DNA from: Bin87 sp965207585
GTDB taxonomy: Bacteria; Chloroflexota; Dehalococcoidia; Lucifugimonadales; UBA3495
Assembly: GCA_965207585.1 (NCBI GenBank)
Contig: CBDBMT010000003.1
Coordinates: 2,728,001 to 2,792,000, forward strand
DNA: 64,000 bases
Direction: 5' to 3'
Shown here in pieces: positions 25,967-34,203 of this stretch. The first letter of the stretch is position 1, and every line of letters starts with the position of its first letter. The position numbers and the translations under genes are program-made. The notes beneath the pieces are model-generated. The model saw only the letters and a program-made list of their open reading frames with translations. It had not been told where the DNA came from and ran no database searches.

Positions 25967-26620
25967 CTATTCCGTGTCGGCACGGTTCTCCAAAGCCTTG
26001 TCCATCACCCGCTGGAAGACTTCGTAGGGCTGGGCGCCGCTGAAGAGCAGGTTGTCGAACACGAAGGTAGGAATTCCGCGAATGCCGTAGCCCAAGGCTT
26101 CATGGTACTGGTCGACCACTTTCTGGGCGTAATGGCCCGATTCTATACGCTGGCGCAATTCGGCGCCGTCGAGGCCGACACCGGATCCGATGTCAGCAAG
26201 GACTGACGGGTCTCCCAGATCAGCGCCATGATCCCAGTACGCTTCGTAGGCAGCGTGGTGGTACTCGAGGAACTTGCCCTGTTCCTGGGCGTACTCCGTG
26301 GCCTGCAGGGAGTAGAGGCTGTTGGGCGTGTGCTTGGGTGGCCGCATGACCAAGTTGGCCTCGCGGGCGTAGCTGCGGAGGGGATCGGCCAGCTCGTCCT
26401 CGCTTTCGCCGGGGCGAGGCTCTCGGGTGCGGCCCTCCTGGGGAGTGTCGGGACGCAGCAGGTAGGCCCGGCCCTCGACGGTGATGTCGTACTCTTCAGA
26501 TAGTTTGTCGACGCGCTCCAGGCCGACATAGCACCAGGGTCAAATGTAATCGTACCAAACAATCACGTGGACGGGATTGGGGTCGTCGGGATGGCTGTGG
26601 GCCGGCGGCTGGGTGGTCAT
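25967..26620 (-). CDS. DsbA/FrnE-family thiol-disulfide oxidoreductase, probable selenoprotein (TGA = Sec at residue 27)
   Basis: A 217-residue thioredoxin-fold protein of the DsbA/FrnE group. It reads MTTQPPAHSHPDDPNPVHVI, then VWYDYI-(TGA)-PWCYVG, and stays open to the stop at 25967. The single in-frame TGA (26542-26540) falls exactly on the first Cys of the CPWC active site, giving a UPWC motif. The remainder of the family is intact: RAYLLRPDTPQEG, NSLYSLQATEYAQEQG, the helical insertion and the cis-Pro loop GIRGIPTFVFD. ATG at 26620 has the strong site AGAGGTGA. A stem-loop fitting a bacterial SECIS follows the TGA at 26528-26506. The alternatives are a random nonsense mutation or a sequencing error, but placement at the one residue where Sec replaces Cys, with no other lesion, argues for decoding. 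selA, selB and selD are not in this window. Confidence 0.82.
26506..26528 (-). promoter_or_regulatory. Candidate bacterial SECIS hairpin after the in-frame TGA
   Basis: Starting 11 nt after the TGA, the message can fold as UGUCGGC(C)U / G(C)GUCGACA: seven pairs, one C-C mismatch, then a closing U-G, around the loop GGAGC. The apical loop begins about 20 nt past the TGA and starts with GG, which fits the published pattern of bacterial SECIS elements (short stem, small loop with an early G, within about 16-37 nt of UGA). The element lies inside coding sequence. Confidence 0.5.
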
Positions 26621-26683
26621 GGCATCACCTCTGGGAGTGGGGCGGTCACGGAGCAACGTCTTGCGGCATGCGGAGGCTATCGA

Positions 26684-27394
26684 CTAGCAGGACGCCAATC
26701 GGTCCAGCAGCGCATACAGTCCTTCCAGGCTATCGATATGGTCACAATCGGTGACGTCGGCGTGGAAACCGCCGCGATCGATCAGGACCGGCAGGAGGCC
26801 GGCGTCACGGGCGCCCTGGACATCGGAGCGGGGCTGGTCGCCGACGTGCATGGCCTGTTCCGGGCGCAAATCCATGCGTTGGAGGGCGGCTTCGAAGATA
26901 AGAGTGGCCGGTTTTTCGCCGGTTTCGCGGCTGGTGATGCAGAATTCGAGGTACTGGCGAATACCGAGGCTCCGGGTAAGTTCTTCCATGTCGCGGCGGA
27001 GGTTGGTCAGGACAGCCAGACGATAGCCGCGCCCGCGCAACTCTTCCAGCACGGGGCGGGTCTCCTCGAACTCCACGAATTCCTTGGGCACTGAGATGGC
27101 CATATCCCAGATTTGCTTGGCCATACGCAGGGAAACGGCAACGCCGGACTCTTCAAGGATGATCTGCTCGTAGCGGGCGAAGAACTCACCGCGGGCAGCG
27201 GGGTCGCGTTCGCCCAGGGGCCAACGGTGGTTTTCCTCGTTGAAATAGAGGTCGGCAATGGCGTAGCCGCGGGCCAATCGTTCAGCGGGTACGCGGATAC
27301 CCAGGTTCTGACAGGCGGCATGCTGTATCTGCGGCAACGGCGGCCAGAAACGCACCAGGGTGTTGTAAAAATCGAAAAAGATAGCCTCGATCAT
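26684..27394 (-). CDS. HAD-family hydrolase (phosphatase, haloacid dehalogenase-like)
   Basis: About 236 residues. It has motif I FFDFYNTLVRF (nucleophilic Asp with Tyr-Asn in place of the common Asp-Gly), motif II LAVLTNLRRD, a conserved Lys in EKPATLIFEAALQR and motif IV HVGDQPRSDVQGARDAG. A helical C1 cap lies between motifs I and II. These are the features of subfamily I phosphatases such as phosphoglycolate phosphatase or YjjG. I start at the ATG at 27394 because the family core begins there; a GTG at 27466 would add 24 residues without similarity, and neither has a clear ribosome site. It lies between otsB and the selenoprotein gene on the same strand. Confidence 0.85.
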   Translation of the reverse strand: MIEAIFFDFYNTLVRFWPPLPQIQHAACQNLGIRVPAERLARGYAIADLYFNEENHRWPLGERDPAARGEFFARYEQIILEESGVAVSLRMAKQIWDMAISVPKEFVEFEETRPVLEELRGRGYRLAVLTNLRRDMEELTRSLGIRQYLEFCITSRETGEKPATLIFEAALQRMDLRPEQAMHVGDQPRSDVQGARDAGLLPVLIDRGGFHADVTDCDHIDSLEGLYALLDRLASC

Positions 27395-27552
27395 CTGCAA
27401 GGGGGGCGCAGGCAGGGCTTTCAGTTTCGCCGGGCGACCCGATGCTGCGCAGCGCAATGATAGCACAACAAGTCAGGCGCGACGCGGAGGGAACGCGTAC
27501 CGCCGTTCGGGCACGATACGGGATTGCCGGGCGGTGGATCCGGGGTTGATGT

Positions 27553-28329
27553 CTACAACGTTACCAGCTCGACGAGAGCAGCGGAGACCTCTGCGGGGGA
27601 CGGCAATCGCCAGGTTGCACAGGTACTTGCGCCGGGCGCACCCACGTATATTCCAATTCCACCGGCGGATCTGACTGCGCCGAAAGCATCCTCGTCGGTG
27701 GCGTCGTCGCCCATGTAGATGGGGAAAGATTCAGGCGACAACCGGGATCGGATCAACGTCAAAGCTCCGCCCTTGTTCCAGTCGATCGATGGGCGGAGCT
27801 CCAACGCCATCTTGGCTTCGGTTACATGGCAAGAACCGGACTGGACCAATGGGTGGGCAATGTCATCGAACGTGGACGCGACCAGGTCGTGATAGTAAGG
27901 CGGGGTTTGCCGGAAATGCGTGGTGAGGGTGTAGATCTTATTCTCGACGAACGCGCCGGGCACACCCGCCAAACGCAGTTCCAGATCATGGGACGCCTGG
28001 CTGATGGTTCGAGACGCATCCTCAGCATCAGGGTGGCGGTAGTCCAGCCCGAGGCCGCGTATCTCCAGACCATGGTTACCAGCGTACACCAGGCCCGGAA
28101 CGTTGACCCGTGCCTCGACATCCTGCAGGGACCGTCCGCTAATCACCCCGACCACGAACTCAGGACGGTCGGCGAGCTGGCAGAGGAGCAGCTGATTTCC
28201 GGGGCACAGGGTGGCCTGCTCCGGCCGAGGAGCGATTTCGGATAAGGTTCCGTCGAAATCAAGGAGGAGCAGGATGGGTTCCCGTCCTGAGACCAGCGAT
28301 TTGATCTCGTCGAGGTTGAGGTCGAGCAT
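27553..28329 (-). CDS. otsB: Trehalose-6-phosphate phosphatase
   Basis: A 258-residue HAD-type phosphatase. Motif I is LLLLDFDGTLSEIAPRPEQA, the substrate-contact region includes NHGLEIRG, and the metal motif near the C-terminus is YMGDDATDEDAFGAVR; this combination is diagnostic for OtsB. It removes phosphate from trehalose-6-phosphate to give trehalose, a compatible solute and stress protectant. It starts 12 bp after the trehalose-6-phosphate synthase stop, forming an otsA-otsB operon. Confidence 0.95.
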   Translation of the reverse strand: MLDLNLDEIKSLVSGREPILLLLDFDGTLSEIAPRPEQATLCPGNQLLLCQLADRPEFVVGVISGRSLQDVEARVNVPGLVYAGNHGLEIRGLGLDYRHPDAEDASRTISQASHDLELRLAGVPGAFVENKIYTLTTHFRQTPPYYHDLVASTFDDIAHPLVQSGSCHVTEAKMALELRPSIDWNKGGALTLIRSRLSPESFPIYMGDDATDEDAFGAVRSAGGIGIYVGAPGASTCATWRLPSPAEVSAALVELVTL

Positions 28330-28341
28330 AAGTGATGGGCG

Positions 28342-29850
28342 CTATGCGGTAGTCGCGACGGTGAGGCGGGCGTGGTCGGGAGTGCTGGCCTGCATGAGGT
28401 GCATCATGATGCGGCCGGCCCATTTGTAGATGTTGTTTTCGCGGACGGTGTTCCGCATCTGGCGCATCCGGATGCGGCGCTCGGCGCTGCTCATGGTGAG
28501 GGCCTGGTGGATGGCTTCAGCGAACTGCTCGGTGGCGTAGGGGTTGATTATGAGGGACCCGGTAAGCTCCTGGGCGGCGCCGGCGAAGCCGCTGAGGATC
28601 AGCACGCCGTCCTCGTCCACACGGGAAGCAACGTATTCCTTGGCGACCAGGTTCATCCCGTCATGGAGGCTGCTTTCGGCGCAGAAACTGGCGAGGCGGC
28701 GAAGAGCGGAAAATGTCGACGACGGCAACGAGGTGGGCCAATAAAGGACCGGTTGCCAGCCGTCGTGTCCGAAACGCTCGTTGATGCGGTTGACGGTGGC
28801 CTCGATGTCGATGGTCAGCTGCATGTATGAGTCGATGTTGGTTCGGCTGGTGGCGCCGGCCTGAAGGAATACCAAGCGGCCGCGGTACTGGGGCCATTTT
28901 TCGAACAGGCGCTCGACGGCGCGGAGGCGGTGGGGGATGCCCTTGGTATAGTCCTGTCGGTCGATGCCGAGGCCCAGGATGCGCCCGCGGTTCAATCCCA
29001 GTTCCCGGGAAAGGCGCTCCATTTCGGCTTCAACTTCGTCGGAACGAGCCTCGGCGTCCAGTCCGTCGAAATCGATGCTGATGGGGAACGGGCGCACCAG
29101 GGTAGTCTCGTCCCGATAGTCGACCAGGCCGTACTCGGAATCGACGTGTGCGTCCAGGTTGGCATCGACGCAGTTGAGGAAGTTTTGGCAGTCTCCGGAG
29201 AGATGGAAACCGAGGAGGTCGTTGCCCAGCATGCCGTCGAGGATTTCATCCTGCCACGGGCAGATTCTCAGGATGTCGGGGTTGGGCCAGGGAATATGCC
29301 AGAACTGCCCGATGATGGCATCGGGATTGACCTCACGGATGTATCTCGGGAGGAGGGCCAGGTGGTAGTCCTGGATGAGGACGATAGCCGGCTCATCGTT
29401 GATTTCGTCGAGGACCAGATCCGCGAAACGGCGGTTGACAGATTGATAAAAGCCGTAGTGCTGCGCGTCGAAGACGGGCTCGGTATAGGCAATGTGGCAC
29501 AGCGGCCACAGGCCCTCGTTGGAGAAGCCGTAGTAGAAACCCTGGTTCTCCTCGTCGCTCAAGTTGAGCAGCCGCATGGAGTAAGCGGGATCGTCCGTAG
29601 GGACGTGGATACGGCCGGTCTCGTCCATGGCGGCTCGATCATCTTCGCCGTCACTCTGGGCGATCCAAGTGCCGCCGCAGGCACGCATCAGCGGATCGAT
29701 GGCCGCGGTCAACCCGCCCGGGGGCATCACGCCCCGGGGGATACCGTCCTCCATCGTAAACACGTACGGCTGTCGATTGGACACCACGACCAGCCGATAG
29801 TCGCTTAATTCCCGGCTTACCAAACGCTGTAAATCATCGCCGGTCCACAT
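28342..29850 (-). CDS. otsA: Trehalose-6-phosphate synthase
   Basis: A 502-residue GT20 glycosyltransferase that joins UDP-glucose and glucose-6-phosphate. Family marks are LVVVSNRQPYVF at the start, GGLTAAIDPLMRACGGTWIAQ, QDYHLALLPRYIR, FWHIPWPNPDILRICPW, LGFHLSGDCQNFLNCVD, GIDRQDYTKGIPHRLRA, and near the end the nucleotide-sugar site (LHDGMNLVAKEYVASR) with LSGFAGAAQEL. ATG at 29850 follows GGAGGTGG. It is the first gene of a trehalose operon and diverges from a hotdog dehydratase gene across a 236-bp AT-richer spacer that should hold both promoters. Confidence 0.96.
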   Translation of the reverse strand: MWTGDDLQRLVSRELSDYRLVVVSNRQPYVFTMEDGIPRGVMPPGGLTAAIDPLMRACGGTWIAQSDGEDDRAAMDETGRIHVPTDDPAYSMRLLNLSDEENQGFYYGFSNEGLWPLCHIAYTEPVFDAQHYGFYQSVNRRFADLVLDEINDEPAIVLIQDYHLALLPRYIREVNPDAIIGQFWHIPWPNPDILRICPWQDEILDGMLGNDLLGFHLSGDCQNFLNCVDANLDAHVDSEYGLVDYRDETTLVRPFPISIDFDGLDAEARSDEVEAEMERLSRELGLNRGRILGLGIDRQDYTKGIPHRLRAVERLFEKWPQYRGRLVFLQAGATSRTNIDSYMQLTIDIEATVNRINERFGHDGWQPVLYWPTSLPSSTFSALRRLASFCAESSLHDGMNLVAKEYVASRVDEDGVLILSGFAGAAQELTGSLIINPYATEQFAEAIHQALTMSSAERRIRMRQMRNTVRENNIYKWAGRIMMHLMQASTPDHARLTVATTA

Positions 29851-30086
29851 AATAGGCCACCTCCGTCCTCGGGTGCGCCTCGCATCATGAAGAAGTTATG
29901 CACCGCAAAAAACTATAATCATTATCATCAAGTGTGAATTGTGCCACAAGTGGGCCGCTTGGTCAATGGACGACGGCTCCGCTTTCCTTGACACTAGTGG
30001 TGGCGCGTACCATAATTTCACGGTCAAAATTCGCTCGATGCGAACCGACAGATTACCCTTCGCGTTCAAGGGACAGGAGGTTTTCG

Positions 30087-30533
30087 TTGTCCACCGTTTC
30101 CTTCACTCTCACCGACGAAATGCGAGAGCAGGCCATCGGGGTTGAAAGCGCGCCCACCACGACCGACGTTGAGAAGGGACACATAGCCCGGTTCGCCGAA
30201 GCCATCGGGGATGACAACCCGGCGTACACCGACGGCACACCGGAGACCGGAGGCATTGTCGCGCCTCCGACGTTCCTGCGGGCGATGCGGGCGGTGCGAC
30301 CGGAGTTGCCCTTTGAAATCCCGTTCACGAGGCTGCTGGACGGAGGCAGCGACTGGGAGTACTTCGAGTACGTGCGGCCGGGGGACGTGATCACCGCGGT
30401 GGGCCGTGTGGAGGACATCCGGGAGCGGACGGGGAGCATCGGGCAGATGCTCATCACGACAATCAAGGTCACGTACCGGAATCAAACCGGGGCGGTCGTG
30501 GCCACCCAGACGAGCACGTCCATACGGCACTGA
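30087..30533 (+). CDS. FAS1-like/MaoC-type dehydratase, N-terminal hotdog subunit
   Basis: About 148 residues of hotdog fold. The segment VEKGHIARFAEAIGDDNPAYTD followed by IVAPPTFLRAMRA is typical of the MaoC N-terminal (FAS1-like dehydratase) domain, and the C-terminal strand reads GQMLITTIKVTYRNQTGAVVATQTST. I place the start at TTG 30087 because AGGAGG lies seven bases upstream and homology begins there; an upstream ATG would add about 50 unrelated residues. The next gene is a second hotdog protein with the catalytic MaoC motif, so the two probably form a heterodimeric enoyl/hydroxyacyl-CoA hydratase as in the two-chain actinobacterial enzymes. Confidence 0.85.
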   Translation: MSTVSFTLTDEMREQAIGVESAPTTTDVEKGHIARFAEAIGDDNPAYTDGTPETGGIVAPPTFLRAMRAVRPELPFEIPFTRLLDGGSDWEYFEYVRPGDVITAVGRVEDIRERTGSIGQMLITTIKVTYRNQTGAVVATQTSTSIRH

Positions 30534-30546
30534 TGATTTCGGGTAC

Positions 30547-30574
30547 TGGATTCCGGCTGTCGCCGGAATGACGG
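30547..30574. repeat. REP-like palindromic repeat, copy 1
   Basis: ATTCCGGC-TGTC-GCCGGAAT palindrome followed by GACGG, lying in the short spacer between the two dehydratase genes. Similar units occur at 45477, 46898 and 63419. Confidence 0.7.
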
Positions 30575-30594
30575 TTGCAGTTGGGAGTAACAGG

Positions 30595-31029
30595 ATGGGT
30601 CAGCAGATTTACTTTGAAGACGTGAGCGAAGGCATGGAGTTGCCAGTGGAGGTTCGCGAGCCGACGACGCGGCAGTTAGTGCAATACGCCGGAGCATCGG
30701 GGGACTTTTACGAAATCCATTACGACAAGCCCTACGCGGAGAGCATCGGGCTGCCGGGGATCATCATCCACGGGGCGCTGAAAAATGCGATGCTGGGATC
30801 CTACGTGACGGGTTGGGCAGGTCCGGGAGCGACCCTGCGACGGCTGACCTGCCAGTATCGCGGCATGGATTTTCCCGGCGAACCGATCACCGCCAAGGGA
30901 CACGTCACACGGGTGTACCAGGAAGGGCAGCAGAACCTGGTGGACTGCACCATCTGGCTGGAAAATCCGCAGGGTCAGCAGACCACCCCAGGAACCGCAA
31001 CGGTGGCACTGCCCAGCCGCAACGAGTAG
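30595..31029 (+). CDS. MaoC-family (R)-hydratase/dehydratase
   Basis: A 144-residue hotdog enzyme. It opens MGQQIYFEDVSEGMELP and carries the MaoC hydratase-2 motif around YAGASGDFYEIHYDKPYAES (Asp and His catalytic pair) with GIIIHGALKNAMLGSYVT. ATG at 30595 has GGGAG upstream. It is next to the non-catalytic-type partner at 30087 and before two short-chain dehydrogenases. Together these genes look like the hydration and dehydrogenation steps of a beta-oxidation-like route for CoA thioesters. Confidence 0.88.
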   Translation: MGQQIYFEDVSEGMELPVEVREPTTRQLVQYAGASGDFYEIHYDKPYAESIGLPGIIIHGALKNAMLGSYVTGWAGPGATLRRLTCQYRGMDFPGEPITAKGHVTRVYQEGQQNLVDCTIWLENPQGQQTTPGTATVALPSRNE

Positions 31030-31091
31030 CAGAGGCGGGCCGTGAATAGCGGCCGCCGGTGAAACCAATTCATTCAAAGGATAATTCGACC

Positions 31092-32027
31092 ATGCCCAAC
31101 AATCTGGAAGGAAAGGTAGCGATCGTCACCGGCTCGGGCCGCGGCGTGGGTCGGGGGATCGCCAAGCTGATGGCCGAAGAAGGCGCCAAGGTGGTGGTGG
31201 TTGATCCGGGGGTCAACGTTGACGGCACCGGGTTCGACCAGTCCATCGCCGAGGTGGTGGTCGGCGAGATCCGGGACGCCGGCGGAACCGCAGTGGCTTG
31301 CACCGAATCGGTGGCGACCATGGACGGCGGCGAGCGGATCGTGCAGACGGCCATCGACAACTTCGGGCGGCTGGACATCGTCGTCTGCTGCGCCGGGATC
31401 CTGCGGGATCGCATGGTCTTCAACATGACGGAGCAGGAATGGGACGACGTGATTGCGGTGCATCTGAAGGGCACCTTCACGGTGGTCAAGCACGCGTGCA
31501 TCCTGTTCCGGCAGCAGCGGTCGGGTCGGGTCATTACCTTCAGCAGCCAGTCCGGGCTGGTGGGCAACAGCGGCCAAGCCAACTACGGCGCGGCCAAGAG
31601 CGGCATCGCCGGGTTCACCAAGGTGGTGGCCAAGGACATGGGCCGCTACGGGGTGACAGCGAACTCGATAGCGCCGCGAGCTACGACGCGGATGATCGGG
31701 GCGATACCCGAATCGGCGGCGGAGATTCGGGCCCGGGGCGGTGTCGCGTCGCTATCGGGTGAAGGCGACGGAGGCGACGACGTACAGAACCTGGATCCGG
31801 ACGGGATCGCTCCCTTCGTGGCCTACCTGTGCTCGGACTACGCGGCCAACGTCAACGGGCAGACCTTCCTGGTGTACGGGAACACGGTTTCGCTGATGTC
31901 GCAGCCCCGGCCGGAAAAGGCCATCTGGACGGAAGCGGGACATTGGGAAATGGATGATCTTTCCGCCCAAGCTCGCGGATATTTGACGGCCGGTATCCCT
32001 AACCCGGCGCCGGCGCAGCAGCGGTAA
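31092..32027 (+). CDS. Short-chain dehydrogenase/reductase (SDR), tandem copy 1
   Basis: A 311-residue classical SDR, longer than the usual 250. The NAD(P) motif is VTGSGRGVGRGIA and an acidic residue after the second strand (VVVVDPG) favours NAD. CAGILRDRMVFN matches the NNAG position, and the catalytic Ser and YxxxK are in SSQSGLVGNSGQANYGAAKSG. The N-terminal half resembles the dehydrogenase domain of multifunctional enzyme type 2. ATG at 31092 follows AAAGGA. It is very similar to the next gene, including the block TESVATMDGGE and the phrase ILRDRMVFNMTE. Confidence 0.92.
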   Translation: MPNNLEGKVAIVTGSGRGVGRGIAKLMAEEGAKVVVVDPGVNVDGTGFDQSIAEVVVGEIRDAGGTAVACTESVATMDGGERIVQTAIDNFGRLDIVVCCAGILRDRMVFNMTEQEWDDVIAVHLKGTFTVVKHACILFRQQRSGRVITFSSQSGLVGNSGQANYGAAKSGIAGFTKVVAKDMGRYGVTANSIAPRATTRMIGAIPESAAEIRARGGVASLSGEGDGGDDVQNLDPDGIAPFVAYLCSDYAANVNGQTFLVYGNTVSLMSQPRPEKAIWTEAGHWEMDDLSAQARGYLTAGIPNPAPAQQR

Positions 32028-32050
32028 CGCTCAGGAAGATTGTCAGCATC

Positions 32051-32082
32051 AGGATTTTCCGGATTGCCGGATTTTCAGGATT
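32051..32082. repeat. Short direct/inverted repeat element between the SDR genes
   Basis: A stretch with GGATTTTC twice (32052-32059 and 32069-32076) around CCGGATTGCCGG and ending CAGGATT. It looks like a dispersed intergenic repeat rather than coding sequence; I see no second full copy in this window. Confidence 0.4.
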
Positions 32083-32174
32083 GGTTGTTCTGCTTTGGGG
32101 ATGGCTGCGATCCGAGGCTCCCTAAATGGTGCAAATCCGGATAGTCAAAGCGCATGTCAAATAAGGACTGAACC

Positions 32175-33086
32175 ATGCCCCTACTGGAAGACAAGGTAGC
32201 AATCGTAACCGGCGCCGGGCGCGGCATCGGACGTGGTGTCGCCAAGCTGATGGCAGCGGAAGGCGCGAAGGTCGTGGTGTGCGACCTGGGCGTGAACGTG
32301 GACGGCAGCGGCGCCGACGTGTCGGTGGCGCAGCAGGTGGTCAACGAGATTGGCGAGGCGGGCGGCACTGCCGTAGCCTGCACGGAGTCGGTGGCCACCA
32401 TGGACGGCGGCGAAAAGATCGTCCAGACGGCGGTGGACAACTTCGGCAAGCTGGACATCGTGGTGACGGTGGCGGGAATCCTGCGAGACCGCATGGTCTT
32501 CAACATGACCGAGGAAGAGTGGGACGACGTAATCGCGGTGCACCTGAAGGGGACCTTCACGGTGGTCAAACACGCGAGCATCCTTTTCCGGCAACAGCGG
32601 TCGGGCCGGATCATCACGTTCAGCAGCACATCCGGCCTGTACGGCAACAGCGGGCAGGCGAATTACGGCGCGGCCAAGGACGGCATCGCCGGGTTCACGC
32701 GGGTGTGCGCCCGGGACCTGGGACGCTACGGGGTGACGGCGAACGCGATTTCGCCGTCGGCGAGCACCCGGATGACGACCAGCGTGCCCGACGAAGCGCG
32801 GGCGTTGCGTTCGGCGCGGGGCATCGCGGCTGGCGGCGGTCTGCGCGGCGAACCCGAGGACGTCGCCCCGATGGTAACGTGGCTGGCTTCGGACGAGGCG
32901 CAGCACGTGAACGGCCACGTGTTCCACGTGACGGGCGGGCTGGTGACTCTGCTCAACGAGCCGGAGCCGGTGAAGACGATCCGCAAGGACAGTCGGTGGA
33001 CGGTGGACGAGTTGGCGGGCGTGTTCCCGGCGACCATCGGGGTCGAGCTGTACAACCCGGCGCCGGCGCCACCTCCGAGCGCGTAG
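32175..33086 (+). CDS. Short-chain dehydrogenase/reductase (SDR), tandem copy 2
   Basis: A 303-residue SDR paralogous to the preceding gene. It has VTGAGRGIGRGVAKLMA, the acidic CDLG after strand 2, VAGILRDRMVFN, and the catalytic SSTSGLYGNSGQANYGAAKDG. Long near-identical blocks at the DNA level around 31430-31520 and 32510-32600 indicate a recent tandem duplication. The region after the active site (about residues 200-230 and the C-terminus) has diverged most, which is where substrate specificity lies, so the two probably act on different acyl or alcohol substrates. RBS ATAAGGA precedes the ATG. Confidence 0.92.
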   Translation: MPLLEDKVAIVTGAGRGIGRGVAKLMAAEGAKVVVCDLGVNVDGSGADVSVAQQVVNEIGEAGGTAVACTESVATMDGGEKIVQTAVDNFGKLDIVVTVAGILRDRMVFNMTEEEWDDVIAVHLKGTFTVVKHASILFRQQRSGRIITFSSTSGLYGNSGQANYGAAKDGIAGFTRVCARDLGRYGVTANAISPSASTRMTTSVPDEARALRSARGIAAGGGLRGEPEDVAPMVTWLASDEAQHVNGHVFHVTGGLVTLLNEPEPVKTIRKDSRWTVDELAGVFPATIGVELYNPAPAPPPSA

Positions 33087-33212
33087 GGGTTCTCGAGACC
33101 GACGTCAGGCGCGAATAACCGAATGAAGATGCCGGGCGGGAGACCGTCCGGCGTTTTGCTATTCCTGCGCGAGTCGCCTCGACAATCAAGGCCAGGGTTC
33201 AGGGTGTGCGCT

Positions 33213-33902
33213 ATGGGTGAGCTGCGCAGACGACGGATCCGGGCCGGCATCATCACGCTGTTCGTTTTTGTGGCTATAGGTGTCGCGATTTGGATTTTGA
33301 TCAATCCCTCCCTGACCGGGCTCGGGGGCACGCACAAGGATTGGCTCGTGCATGTGACCGCCGAAACCCTTGTGGAGCACTGCGAGCAAATCGTCCTAGC
33401 CCGCTACGCGGAGGAAACGGTCCTTGAAACCGTGAACTCCAGATCGGATCCCCCGTCGGTCAAATCGTTCACTGACGTGTACCGCCGGTTCCAAGTGGTC
33501 GAGTCCCTCAAAGGCGGATACGAGCCTGGAGACATGATTTACGTAGCGTGGGACGCCGGATATACCACCGTCAACCCGGAGACCGGAGGGCCACGATTCA
33601 ACCCGCGGGTGGTTGCGACCCTGCCTCAAGGTGAAACCTACGCGCTATTCCTCATTCCACGTTGGTCCCGGCCGCACCATCCGGACGACCCGGAGACCCG
33701 GATTTGGGAAACGCCGCAAGGATTTGAAGTCGCGCTGGTGGACGATAAGGGAAGGTTCTCATTCCAGACTGACCGGTATTACCGCAACGCTCTGAAAGAC
33801 ATGGGCCTCAAGCCGGTTCCCGGTTCCGGGGCTCCGTTCGAATTGACTACTCACGATGTGGAGCGGTTGGTGTCGTTGGGTGCCGCGGTCCATGATCGAT
33901 GA
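33213..33902 (+). CDS. Membrane-anchored protein of unknown function
   Basis: About 229 residues from ATG 33213 (a start at 33123 would add 30 residues). A basic N-terminus (MGELRRRRIRAG) and one hydrophobic helix (IITLFVFVAIGVAIWILI) suggest an uncleaved signal anchor with the rest outside. The exterior part has segments such as IVLARYAEETVLE, FQVVESLKGGYEPGDMIYVAWD and LPQGETYALFLIP, which look like a beta-rich surface domain. I recognise no family. It lies between the SDR pair and the SRP RNA gene. Confidence 0.6.
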   Translation: MGELRRRRIRAGIITLFVFVAIGVAIWILINPSLTGLGGTHKDWLVHVTAETLVEHCEQIVLARYAEETVLETVNSRSDPPSVKSFTDVYRRFQVVESLKGGYEPGDMIYVAWDAGYTTVNPETGGPRFNPRVVATLPQGETYALFLIPRWSRPHHPDDPETRIWETPQGFEVALVDDKGRFSFQTDRYYRNALKDMGLKPVPGSGAPFELTTHDVERLVSLGAAVHDR

Positions 33903-33934
33903 ATTACCGGGAGATCGGCGCGGATTGACAGGGT

Positions 33935-34203
33935 TTGGGGGTGGGCATACCATGTTTGGAGTGGTCGTGCTACATGGGGAGCTGGCGGTGCCCTGAACCC
34001 GCAATCCGCCACAGCGGGGTGGAATTCCTCCCCCAGGTGAGGCGCAAGGGCCAATTTCCCAGGGAATGGTGTTGACGGCCGGGTCCCACGCGGCGCAGGC
34101 TCGTGAACTCCGCCAGGGCTTGACGGCAGCAACGGTAAGCGATGTCCCGCGGGTGCCGTGGGAGTGCCTGGCCTGAGCCAATCCCGACGATATGCCCCCA
34201 GGC
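33935..34203 (+). ncRNA. ffs: Signal recognition particle RNA, large bacterial (Bacillus-like) type
   Basis: The 380-bp spacer before rsmA matches the layout of the Bacillus subtilis scRNA. GTGCTACATGGGGAGC (33967) corresponds to its 5' GTGCTAAGCGGGGAGG segment, followed by GGCGGTGCCCTG, CCCGCAATCCGC, GGTGTTGACG and GGGTCC. The domain IV core is at about 34106-34140 (GCCAGGGCTTGACGGC, then AGCAACGGTAAGCG), and GTGCCGTGGGAGTGCCTGG and GAGCCAATC follow. The ends can pair (GGGCATA near 33943 with TATGCCC at 34191). Size about 270 nt, so the Alu domain is present. The boundaries are approximate. A T-run at about 34232 may be its terminator. Confidence 0.88.

Noticed and set aside
26354..26539. 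DsbA/FrnE-like gene read as a pseudogene or as a short 128-residue protein starting at 26353
   Set aside because: Upstream codons up to a strong ribosome site are family-like and open except for one TGA at the redox Cys. A truncated version would lack the active site.
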